NCBI GenBank assembly: GCA_014607495.2
Contig: CP053155.1
Location: 6,820,001-6,884,000 of the forward strand
DNA length: 64,000 nt
Reading direction: 5' to 3'
From: Carposina sasakii
Lineage: Eukaryota; Arthropoda; Insecta; Lepidoptera; Carposinidae
The position numbers were made by a program, and so were the translations under genes. The notes under the pieces are model-generated. The model was given only the letters and a program-made list of their open reading frames with translations, was not told where the DNA came from and made no database searches. This document shows, piece after piece, positions 54,849 to 64,000 of the stretch (the first letter of the stretch is position 1; each line of letters opens with the position of its first letter).

Positions 54849-55544
54849 TACAGGGTGTTTGTGACAGCCAGGCAAATATTGATACCATGACTTCAGACCA
54901 TGATTCTGAGGCGGAAAACACTGAAAATTTTCGCAGGAAAATTCCAAAATTTTCCGACAATTTTTCATATTTTCAGGAAAAAAAATGTTTAGTTCGTTTA
55001 ATTAGGCTTTAAATAATGACATAAAAATTAAATTTCAACTAAAAGATGATTTTAAAAAAAGTTGAAAAAAACTGATCAACCCCAATGGAGAGGGACAATT
55101 GATCCAAAAAACAGAAATGGGTCACACATAGGGTTGCCAACTCTTATACACAGATTTGCGGGACAACGGGGTTAAATTTGCGGGACTAGAGCACGAAAAA
55201 CGGGACACCTACAAATGGTCAATTTTAGTACATTTTTCATATAGAAATAATTATTTCCATAATAAGAGATAATGCATAGCAAATAGAGGTCTAATTTCAT
55301 AATATATCAGTATAGTATAACGCGAGCGAAGCGATCGCGAAATTTTTGCATTTTATTCCACAGACAACTTAGATTTTTAAACAAAAAAATGATCATTGTT
55401 GTTCGGCTTGCAAGTGTTAAAGCGCGAGCGAAGTGATCGCGGAAATTTTTACTTAATTAGAATACTTAACACTGTCGTCTAACTCAACAGAATGGTACTT
55501 GTTCAGCATTTCAGTATTTGCCCGGCCGTCACTTACATCCTGTA
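54849..55544. mobile_element. ~700-bp TIR element, non-autonomous
   Basis: Left end tacagggtgtttgtgacagc and right end inverse gccgtcacttacatcctgta. The similarity extends about 35 bp inward (ggcaaatattga / tcagtatttgcc). Internal tracts gcgagcgaagcgatcgcg repeat at about 55322 and 55422. Confidence 0.75.
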
Positions 55545-55631
55545 TAACATTCTGAAGTCGGGAATATTCAAAACAGGTTTTTCAAAAGGTTGTAATAGCG
55601 AACAAGTTTCGCAGATACATAAGTTCACGTA

Positions 55632-55896
55632 TACAGGGTGTAACAAAAGGGGTATGTTAAGCGAAAAGCTATGTAAATAGCCCACTATAGAGAACCTATT
55701 TACAAAATTTCAGACTCAAATTCACATTTTTATTTTTCCAGATAGTATGAAGAATTCCGAAACAATTAAGGAATGTCCATACAATCTTGAAAAATAAAAA
55801 TGTGATTTCGAGTCTCATATTTTGGAAATAGGATCTCTATAGGGGGCTATTTACATAGCTTTTCGCTTAACATACCCTTTCTGTTACACCCTGTAT
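55632..55896. mobile_element. 265-bp almost fully palindromic MITE
   Basis: Starts tacagggtgtaacaaaaggg and ends with ccctttctgttacaccctgta. The arms match over about 105 bp, leaving a short loop near 55745-55785, so each strand could fold into a long hairpin. One arm of a relative lies at 45635-45728. Confidence 0.85.
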
Positions 55897-58119
55897 AGCG
55901 CGTAGTGAAGAATGTAATTTTATTTTGTAGCTATGCAGAGAACTCGTCAATGTCGAATATCTTCAGCTGTTTCACGACCTTGAGATATAAATGTATAGAT
56001 AGAGTCCTACTTGTAGCTAATAAAATTTAGTGAATTCTACATTTTTTTAAACAGTAATGAGTATTCTGCAGTATAATTGGTAATAATTATGACTAATTAA
56101 CTACTCAGTAGTGCAAGGTTCTCTAGATAGAAGATAACTTAAATAAACTGAAACCAGTATATTGTACCCACACAAAATAAGGGTTACGGACCAATAGGAA
56201 AAATATAAAAATAAATAAAAATATAAAACGAGGGTGAGACGAAAAAATGATGATCTCTTTGCGCATCAAGGGTATCTAGTCTTCTATGGCGGGTAAAGAT
56301 CTTAGTGGACCTAGGGAAATATGCCTACACGTATTTACGCATGTTCGCAAGATAATTCTAATTTCTATTTTAAATGCTCTCCTTTTCTCTCTTACTCTAA
56401 CATTTGCCCACTATGCCAATAAATTCTCCAGTTTCGGGCAAACAAGAATGAAAAAGGTCAAAGAGAACGAACGAGTATTGCCTGAAACAGCCATGTATTC
56501 CAAATATATGTATAAATAGGAATATACAATCCATTAAAAAACATAAATGTAAAATGAGAGCCAAGTTCAATATTATGATAATAATATATGCCTTGGTTGT
56601 AGACTTTAACGACAAAATAAGTGAGATCTAAATCAACCAAGGATACCAAGTTCAATGGTCTCAAACAACATAAAATAATATTTCTTCTTATAACTTAGGA
56701 TAATATTTTGTAGCCTGAGGTCGGACTTGGCTAGTTTTCATATCAGCCAAATTTGACACGTTTATGTAAAATCGTTTTTTAATATTGAGGGGGTCAAAAG
56801 TATCTCCAAATGGTTCTGTTAGCTTGAACTTGGCTTGACATGACATTATTCAGTCTACAATGTAAACATGCAGTGTCCAAAAATAAATAATGTCTCACAA
56901 TAAAATGCATGTTAATCGTGTACCTTTATTTGCATTCACATACTGTTATGCATAATATAATATAGTAACTTGCATACCCGATAAGGGGTACATAACTGTC
57001 ATGCGCACGCGCATACTACTGCAATCGAGCCTACGTGACAGAGTTTTAGAATCCATGACCTCATTTCGCCCTAACTTGTGTATTAAGGAGGCCATTTAAT
57101 CGTTAATATTTTGGTATGGCAGGCATAAAGTTAATTTAACTGGACATTTATTTGTAGTACTAAGTATAATAAAGATTACCTATTCTTATTCTTTATTGTA
57201 CAAAGAAAAAATATTTCCTATGTATAAAAATAAGTCTTGTCATTTTATTATGGCTTATGTACCTATGCCAAAAATGAGTCTCTAAATCTACTTAACAATT
57301 ACAATTTAGAGTAATTAATATAATCTAACCAAGTATATGCCCAAATCGGACTTCACGATGTACCTATACACACAGTACACAATATATAATAACAAATATC
57401 AAATAACATCCTTGGTTAGATAGAAATGGGAATATCCGCGTTCATGCACCACTATATAGGAGGTAGTGGCAGCTGGTGCAGCCGTGGTGTGCGATAAAAA
57501 TAAAGGTTATCACACACTAACTAGGATGGACGACACATTATAAATAATTGCGTGATTGATAATATTAATTAAAACGATATGATAGGTCCGATTATAATGA
57601 CTAGTTAGTAAGTATTTATATAAGTAACCACTCTTTCTTGTACTTTGAACCTAACTAACTATAGAGATTTTCTCACTAAAATAATATTAAAGTTCAAGGT
57701 ATTCTGTTATATTTGCATTATAAAACGGTTGAACAGATATTGAGGAAATTTGCTATGGAGGAAGGTAAAAGATTAACTTAATAGCGTGTAACAAAAATAG
57801 TTACACAGAGTTATGGGCAGACAGATACAGCCATAAATAATTAATATAACTTAAGATAAAAGTGAGTGACCTAAATTCTAGTTTCATAATTATGGAAACA
57901 TTTGGTTTTGTGAAATTAACAGATAAGAAAGTAAAATGAGGTAATCCGGCCCCCAGATTACGTAAAAGCAATAGCAAAGCCGAAGGGTGCCTGTTTATTA
58001 GAATCATGTTTTGTGATAAGTTTTAAATATTACGCAGAACAGAGCTTGATCTTTAATGAAATTATAAAATGGTGCGAGAGTGTTCAAGAAAACGATTTAT
58101 CCTACATATTGACTGGCAA

Positions 58120-58260
58120 GTAAGACAAGGTAAGATAGATGGACTGATGACTTAAAGACGGCGGCTGGTAGTGACTGGATGGTAAAACGAGGGATCGAGC
58201 CGAGTGGCGTGCAATGAGGCCTACGTCCAGCAGTGGACTGCAATCGGCAATAGACCCTGA
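58120..58260 (+). pseudogene. RTE 3'-end fragment
   Basis: tagatggactgatgacttaa ... ggcctacgtccagcagtgga. The reading 'WTDDLKTAAGSDWMV' fits the last part of an RTE-type element. Confidence 0.6.
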
Positions 58261-58267
58261 TTCATAC

Positions 58268-58448
58268 CTGATATGGGACTCGTAACTGTAGGTTTGCGTC
58301 CTGACCATATTCGCCGTCGGGCAGCTGTATACTGGGCGGCAGGCCGAGCCGCTCCGCCGCCGCGGCCGACCGCGCGCGCGTCTCTTGCTCCACCATCTCT
58401 TGGATCCGACCCACCATCGCTTGCAGCCTCTGCTGTTTCTCCCATTCC
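58268..58448 (-). CDS. internal exon of an unidentified gene, coiled-coil-like
   Basis: Acceptor ...GATTCCAG is at 58449-58450 and donor GTATGA starts at 58267. It has 60 codons after a split codon: 'EWEKQQRLQAMVGRIQEMVE', 'QETRARSAAAAERLGLPPSI' and 'QLPDGEYGQDANLQLRVPYQ'. The charged, heptad-like first half suggests a coiled coil. Phase 2 in; phase 0 out joins 53664-53927. Its GC-rich coding texture stands out from the flanks. Upstream exons should lie to the right but none was found within the window. Confidence 0.7.
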
Positions 58449-59428
58449 CTGGAATCATTTGATGGGGAAATTAGTGTGTGCTGCGTACAGAGTGAAAGCA
58501 TTGGTGGCTACCGATAAGCTATGTTAAGATCAATCACAGGATTCATATCTAAGTATACTCTTACAGCCAATTTCAATAACCGATCTCGAGAGATATTTCA
58601 CATTAAATGTTCCATTGTTTTTCATACAAAATATCAAAATATAAACGGTGTTATTAGTTAGTATACTACATACATAAATCAGCCTATTGCAGTCCACTAC
58701 TGCTGGACGTAGGCCTCCCCTATCCCCATCTACAAGACTACTGCACTAGGGTTATTATTACTTCTACTAAATTCGTAATTGTGATGTTTAAATTATATAT
58801 TTTTATTGCCTACATTCGAAGTTGGACTATGTGATATAGAACTTAGATGAATATATAGAAAGATACGTTTATAGAAGTTTATAAGGTACGTTCGTAAAAG
58901 TGCTGCACAAGCTTTTTAACTTAGAATTAGTAATGAAATAACATTTATCTATTACTTAACTTTTCCAAACACAAATTTAAGGAAACAAAGATCTATTTTG
59001 TTAGGATATTTAATATCTTTAGTTTATCTAATTAATTTGCCTGGTGACTTCCTCAGCTTTTTAGTTTATAAATATAACAGTACCTACCTACTATATTCTA
59101 TAGTAGAGATAGATAATGGTTCGTTCTCCCAACATACAATTTTCTTATTTCTAAGCGTATTGTGAATGTTATTACATTATTTATTGATTTTATCTCATCC
59201 CTAAACAAAACAAACGCTTTTAAGTATTTATATCATCATCAGCCTATTGCAGTCCACTGCTGGACGTAGGCCTCCCTCAGGGCACGTCGCCACAAGACTG
59301 CCATGGGGGTATTTAGTCACCACGCTGGGCAGGCGGATTGGTGACCGTAGAAGTATTTACAAGATACATAAAATTAAATACCAATTTAACTTAGTCGTAG
59401 CTGAATGTCAACAAAATGTTTTTATAAT
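58449..59428. other. non-coding, with two lepidopteran repeat fragments
   Basis: About 58680-58730 and 59230-59345 contain 'agcctattgcagtccactgc tggacgtaggcctcc'-type sequence. The rest is AT-rich with nothing recognised. Confidence 0.55.
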
Positions 59429-59760
59429 TTTATAACATATATAATATCTTGACTAAGATAAATTTATAAAAACACTTCTCCTTTAATATAATCCGTTAGG
59501 ATATGGTTGATCGTTTCATCTTTAAACATTGTGCTGAGGGATTCAGCTTAATTTGCCGAGATTTGGCTAGTGTATAGCTATCGGGATGAAAAAAAAACGT
59601 TGCCAATATGTAATTTAGAAAAAGTGATGGTAAAATTCGTCATCCGAGTAATTGACCCGGTAGCTCAGTGGTTAGAGCAACTAGCACGGTATGCAGTGGT
59701 CGTGGATTCGATTCCCACCCGGGTGAGGAATTTTTTCCATTTCTTTATTAATAATTTTAT
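59429..59760 (+). mobile_element. tRNA-derived SINE, body plus one head (copy 3)
   Basis: Body 59429-59653 is followed by a tRNA-like head 59654-59726 (gacccggtagctcagtggtt ... ggattcgattcccacccggg) and the gaggaattttttccatttct tail. The upstream head present at the other two loci is missing. It ends exactly where the copia remnant begins. Confidence 0.75.
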
Positions 59761-60464
59761 AATTTATTCTGTACAATACCAAGACCTTCTCCTAATACCT
59801 TACATCCATTTGCGCAACTCACTTCCACCTTTTTATCAAATTTCACAAACTTGTTTATGCAATCTTTCCTGAAACTCATATGTCCTGACGCTCCCGAATC
59901 TATAATCCACTCATCTATATTAGTATTTTCTTGATTCACACTAGTTAGAGCCGTCGCCATATGGTTCCTTTTTGAATGATGTGGGTTGTGTGGACAATCA
60001 CAGGCTTTATGTGGTCCTTCGCATATAAAGCATTTCACAGTTCTCTTCTATTTTTTCCTCTGAACAAATTTCTTGTGAGGCTTCGATGTAATGAGCGCAG
60101 AGCTGGAGCCGGGCTTGCTTGGACCTGCACTATTGTCATCTAACTGTAGCAGTTTTGTTTTGACGTAATCTATTGTCAGTGTTACGTTATTATTCTCTAA
60201 TGCCAACCTAATAGGTGCAAACTCTTCCGGTAGTCCTTGCAACATTAGTGCTGCTAGCAACTCATCATCAATTTCTTTTCCTAAGTCTGATAGTTGGTTA
60301 TTAACTTGCATCAGCTCGGTTATGTATTCCGTAATCGAATTGAACATATTAAGCTTTAGGCCCACCAGCCTTGACAGTAATCTACATCTATTGTTGAGAC
60401 CTCTGTCTTCATAAGCTACTTTAAGATTCTTCCACGTCTTTGTACTATCGATAGTAACCCACAA
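59757..60464 (-). pseudogene. copia-type Gag-protease fragment with an in-frame stop
   Basis: One frame on the minus strand. A Gag (UBN2-like) segment covers 60048-60464 ('GLNNRCRLLSRLVGLKLNMF', 'LMLQGLPEEFAPIRLALENN'), then comes a TAG stop at 60048-60050. Next follow a CCHC-like knuckle ('CFICEGPHKACDC') and the protease active site in 'EWIIDSGASGHM' (59757-60038). Integrase and reverse transcriptase are absent: the copy is truncated at the SINE boundary, and its 5' end and LTR were not found. Broken and inactive. Confidence 0.85.
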
Positions 60465-60607
60465 TTCAATAATTTCTTATTTAATTCAAGTATTGGTTGA
60501 AGCTTAAAGTTTTAATGGGTGGATGAATGTAAATTGTAAATAATATTATAATTACTTTTTATATTTATTATCTATTTTGTCAATCTCGACTTCAACAAAT
60601 TTAATCC
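60465..60607. other. short flank of the copia remnant
   Basis: AT-rich; no LTR recognised. Confidence 0.4.
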
Positions 60608-60615
60608 ATGGACAG

Positions 60616-61419
60616 TAGGGTGGTCCAATTTTTTTTTTTAAATTATATTATTTTAGCCACCCCGTTATTTTGTTACATGTATTTATAGTAATGACATAGT
60701 AAAATATCAGTGAGATAGCATAAGTAGAACAGGGTGCTCAACCAAGTGTTGTTTTTTTATTTTTTTGTGTAAAATGCAAAGTTTTTATTTTTTGTTACAG
60801 ATAAATTTCGTATTTAAATTAGTCAATATAGTGAAAATTAATTGTTAAACAGGTTTATTGACATATTTGATACTTATTTAGTAGACTATGACGTGAATCA
60901 GTGTTAAAAAATGTGTTCATCTACTAGAAAAAAAAGATGTTTTTTTTTTAGGGGAATTGAGTTATTTAAAGGTATTTTAAAACTCAGCTACATTCCAATA
61001 TTGCTCTGTTTTAGAGTTTTTGCGCTCACTATATTACTACAGCCCTGTAACGATGGTCTACAAACCCACATTATAACAATTTCGCCCTATAATTGATGTT
61101 CAATTTCTACAATAACAAAGACCCATTAAAGTTCGTGTGATGAACCTTTAAAATGAACCTTTATTGCGTAAATCAGAGACGTAAGGGAAATTGTGAACAC
61201 TGCTATAGAGTTCTATGGTTTGCATACTGGTCACTTTAGAAGTCATTACAACTCCTATCTATAACTGAAACTTCTGGTTCAATGAGCACCCCCTTGTATA
61301 TACGATAGGGGGCTGAAATTTTTCGTACATAATAAGAGTGGTAGGTATAATAAATCTTAGGGGTGGCGAAACATATATTGCAAAAAATATTTTTTACTAT
61401 ATGTTTATGGACCACCCTA
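60616..61419. mobile_element. 804-bp hAT-type non-autonomous element
   Basis: Inverted ends TAGGGTGGTCCA and TGGACCACCCTA are flanked by a perfect 8-bp duplication ATGGACAG (60608-60615 and 61420-61427). The interior is AT-rich and carries no transposase. It is a different family from the 6.2-kb hAT element, whose ends are TAGCGATGGG. Confidence 0.9.
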
Positions 61420-61427
61420 ATGGACAG

Positions 61428-62589
61428 TCATCACATTGGGCTAGTATTCAGGAATGAATAAAAAAGGTCAAGATGCCAGAATAAAAACATAGGTGCCAGA
61501 ATGTCTTCAACAAGAAACATGTCTTCAATGACTTCCATTAACCGCCATAGCCAACATAAGGTAATAAGTCGATACACCGCATAGGTACACGGAGAACTTC
61601 TAAATTTTATGGAGGCCAAGCAAGGCGGTGGACTCATATTATAACATAGACTCCAAGTAACTAAATATTAGCCGTCATCTCTATGTTAACCCTTATTAAC
61701 CGCAATAGGTTCTTTTGCCATCTTGCAGATTAATTTTTATTCATACAAAAAACAATATTTTTATTAATCAATAAATCTATCTTATTGACAAGTTTTTAAA
61801 AACAAATGTCTGTATTGATAAAATAAGTATACAGAGAAAAATATCGGCGCGAGTCGACCCATCCACTTTTTTTGTCCATCCAGGCCCACTGCGCGACAGG
61901 TTGAATACGAAATTGGTTCGTGTGTAGCCAGCTTTACTTACTTGATGGATGTTTGATCAATGTTTGATTGTACAGTTTTTGACGTCACGAAAAGCGCGCC
62001 TAAATGGCGGTCGTTTAAAAAGCTGTTTTTATCCCACTACTTTAAAACAATTTATTTTGTACTAAATACTGTATTTACGGTGCTGATATTTTTATTACAT
62101 ATATGTAATTATGTAAATAATAATTTAAAATAATTTTAAAAAATACGTGCATATTCCCTATTTCATCAAGATTGTCTACAAAAGGTATACGTGATATAAG
62201 TAATCTATTAATATTCACAAGATATTCACACAATTCACTAAATGGATGCCAGGGTCGTAACGGGTTGTTATATTATGGTGAGACAAAGCGCTTGTTGTGC
62301 ATTTTGAAATTAATAGATACCTAACATCAAGAAAACAAATTAGAGGATTCGTAAACATTCGTAAAAGGGTGGCCATGTTTATTTTCCTGTTTTCGTGGAG
62401 TATCTCATTTGGAACAAAAGCCACGCATTAGGCTTTCTAGCTGTGAGATAAGACCATGAATTATATACAAAAGGGAGTTGCGATCTAATAATCTATAAAT
62501 ATGTACCTATATATTGATACGACCACCAACGGAGCCAGCATGAATCACTGGTTTGAACATTAGATTCACACCATAGATCATTTCCTCGT
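61428..62589. other. non-coding, nothing recognised
   Basis: AT-rich unique-looking DNA without credible exons. Confidence 0.5.
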
Positions 62590-63050
62590 CGCCCTTGCAA
62601 CAACTACAAATGCGAAAGTAACTCTGTCTGTCTGTTGTATGTAAGTACTTCCACGCCAAAATTACTGAACACATTTAAATGAAATTTTGGTACATAAGGA
62701 CGGCCTTGAAGGGTTGAAATAGGGGACGAAAGTTTGTATGGAAATTACGTTATTTTAAAGCTAGAAGCTTGAAACTTATATTTTTAGATATCACTACATA
62801 TTATAAAACAAAGTCGCTTGCCGCTGTCTGTCCGTCCCTATGTATTCTTAGATGAAAGATCTAAGCATACATAGGGACAGACAGACTAGGGAAAGGATTT
62901 TGATGCAGTTTTTTTTAAATAGATAGAGTGATTCATGTGGAAGGTTTATAATGTATAACTAGGGACCCGCCCCGGCTTCGTACGGGAGTAACGCACTCTC
63001 ACGCGGGCGAAGCCGTGGGCGGCCGCTAGTCAATAATAAAATATTCAAAG
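62590..63050. repeat. decayed lepidopteran repeats with a short hairpin
   Basis: Contains 'acaaatgcgaaagtaactct', 'gcgggcgaagccgtgggcgg' and related pieces of the common RTE/SINE-type repeat. At about 62826-62886 an inverted repeat (gtctgtccgtccctatgta ... tacatagggacagacagac) could form a stem of about 26 bp. Confidence 0.6.
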
Positions 63051-63375
63051 TTTGTAATCTATACTAATATTATAAAGAGGTAAACTTTGATTGTTTGTTT
63101 GTTTTTTTTTTTGCAGCGAAACTACTGGACCGATTTTTGTTTGGTGATCCATACAGCCATTGTTTTTAGTTCTGATGATTTCTGAATTTATGATGGATGA
63201 TAATGATGATGAATGGAAACGTCGGGAATATCCTCAAAAGCGAGTGTAAAATTAGTTAAAATCAAAAACAATTGCGAAAACAATATACCTACATGACCCC
63301 ACGAAGAAACGGACACATACAAATAAACTTTAAAGTTCACAACTAAATTACTTCCACTCCCTTTTGGTTTTTATG

Positions 63376-63990
63376 TTCGTTAGGGGGTGTAAGAGTACGG
63401 ACGGATTTCCCAAAATTTCCATGGGAACGGGCCAGACAGGAATTCCAATTTTTTACCGAAATTTCCACTGTACCGGAAAAAAAGATTATTCAATAAGTAT
63501 AAAAATAAACCGTTTGACGTACACAGATGAAATGTGTGTATGTTTGTTAGGAGGTGTAAAAGACCATTAAGAACGGGTCTCACGAAATTTCCATGGGAAT
63601 GGCACAAACAGGAATTTCAAGTTATTACGAAAATGACATGACATACAGAGATGAAGTATGACAGGTATATTCAGTAGGGAGTGTAAGAAAGAACCGAGAA
63701 CACATTTCCCGAAATTCCCACCGGAACGGAACAAACTCGAATACCAATTTTTTAAGAAAACTTATGAAGTTGAAATCGAATCATTTGGGACTGCTAGGAA
63801 GCACAAAGAACGGATTTACCGTAATTCCCACGGGATCTGGACAAACGGGAATCCCCAATTTTAACGAAAACCATTTGACACAATATAATGATGAAATTTG
63901 GTAGGGAGTGTGAGGAGGCACTAAGAACGTATTTCTCGAAATTTCCACTTGAACGAGACAAACGGGAATTCAATTTTTTACGAAAACCGC
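63376..63990 (+). repeat. diverged tandem repeat, about five units, running to the right edge
   Basis: Units spaced about 110-166 bp share 'gggagtgtaag', a 'cgaaatttccatgggaa'-like block, 'gacaaacgggaattc' and 'caattttttacgaaaac'. Starts lie near 63383, 63549, 63675, 63787 and 63902. Small ORFs inside are incidental. Confidence 0.7.
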
Positions 63991-64000
63991 TATAAATATA

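Larger units (their letters stand above)
53928..58267 (-). other. intron of the unidentified gene, with several small elements
   Basis: About 4.3 kb between the two exons. It contains the TIR elements at 54849-55544 and 55632-55896 and an RTE 3' end at 58120-58260. The rest, including 55900-58100, shows nothing recognisable. Confidence 0.5.

Overview
The window looks like AT-rich nuclear DNA of a lepidopteran insect (moth or butterfly). The evidence is insect-like splice sites and exons, a mag-type LTR element primed by tRNA-Ser, BEL/Pao, hAT, P-like, PIF/Harbinger, RTE and copia remains, lepidopteran '...ccactgctggacgtaggcctcc...' repeats and a short TTAGG stretch. The species cannot be named from the sequence alone.

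Positions 1-38100 are mostly one gene on the minus strand: ERCC3/XPB (Drosophila haywire), the DNA helicase/translocase of transcription factor TFIIH. Eleven coding exons were assembled by eye, from the ATG at 37721 to an exon ending at 6620. All ten internal introns have GT/AG ends and matching phases. They encode about 639 residues; the C-terminal roughly 140-150 residues must lie beyond the left edge. The introns are swollen by nested mobile elements: an open BEL/Pao gag-pol (1-4190), a 4.5-kb mag-like LTR element with apparently identical LTRs (14689-19222) inside an RTE remnant, and a 6.2-kb hAT element with 8-bp target duplications (23351-29532).

The most unusual feature is that ERCC3 exon-intron junctions have been turned into tandem repeats. 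Array 1 (8106-13829, about 58 units of 98 bp) directly follows exon 9. Each unit carries the last ~50 nt of exon 9, its 5' splice site and ~48 nt of intron. Array 2 (33115-33482, five units of 72-76 bp plus the original) does the same to the end of exon 5. A third, single-copy duplication of the Walker A coding segment sits just outside the acceptor of exon 8. In array 1 a typical unit could be read as a 63-nt exon that keeps the reading frame.

Positions 38100-49600 are intergenic and rich in nested repeats. A small terminal-inverted-repeat element at 41999-47850 was split first by a 2.6-kb TIR element and then by a P-like element (44936-47724) that still carries a two-exon THAP domain. A 789-bp element is present twice at about 99% identity. 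Positions 49600-53600 are comparatively repeat-poor.

Positions 53664-58448 hold two phase-compatible minus-strand exons of an unidentified gene that continues to the right. The last 6 kb contain a half-SINE, a broken copia gag-protease fragment, an 804-bp hAT-type non-autonomous element with perfect 8-bp target duplications, and diverged tandem repeats at the right edge.
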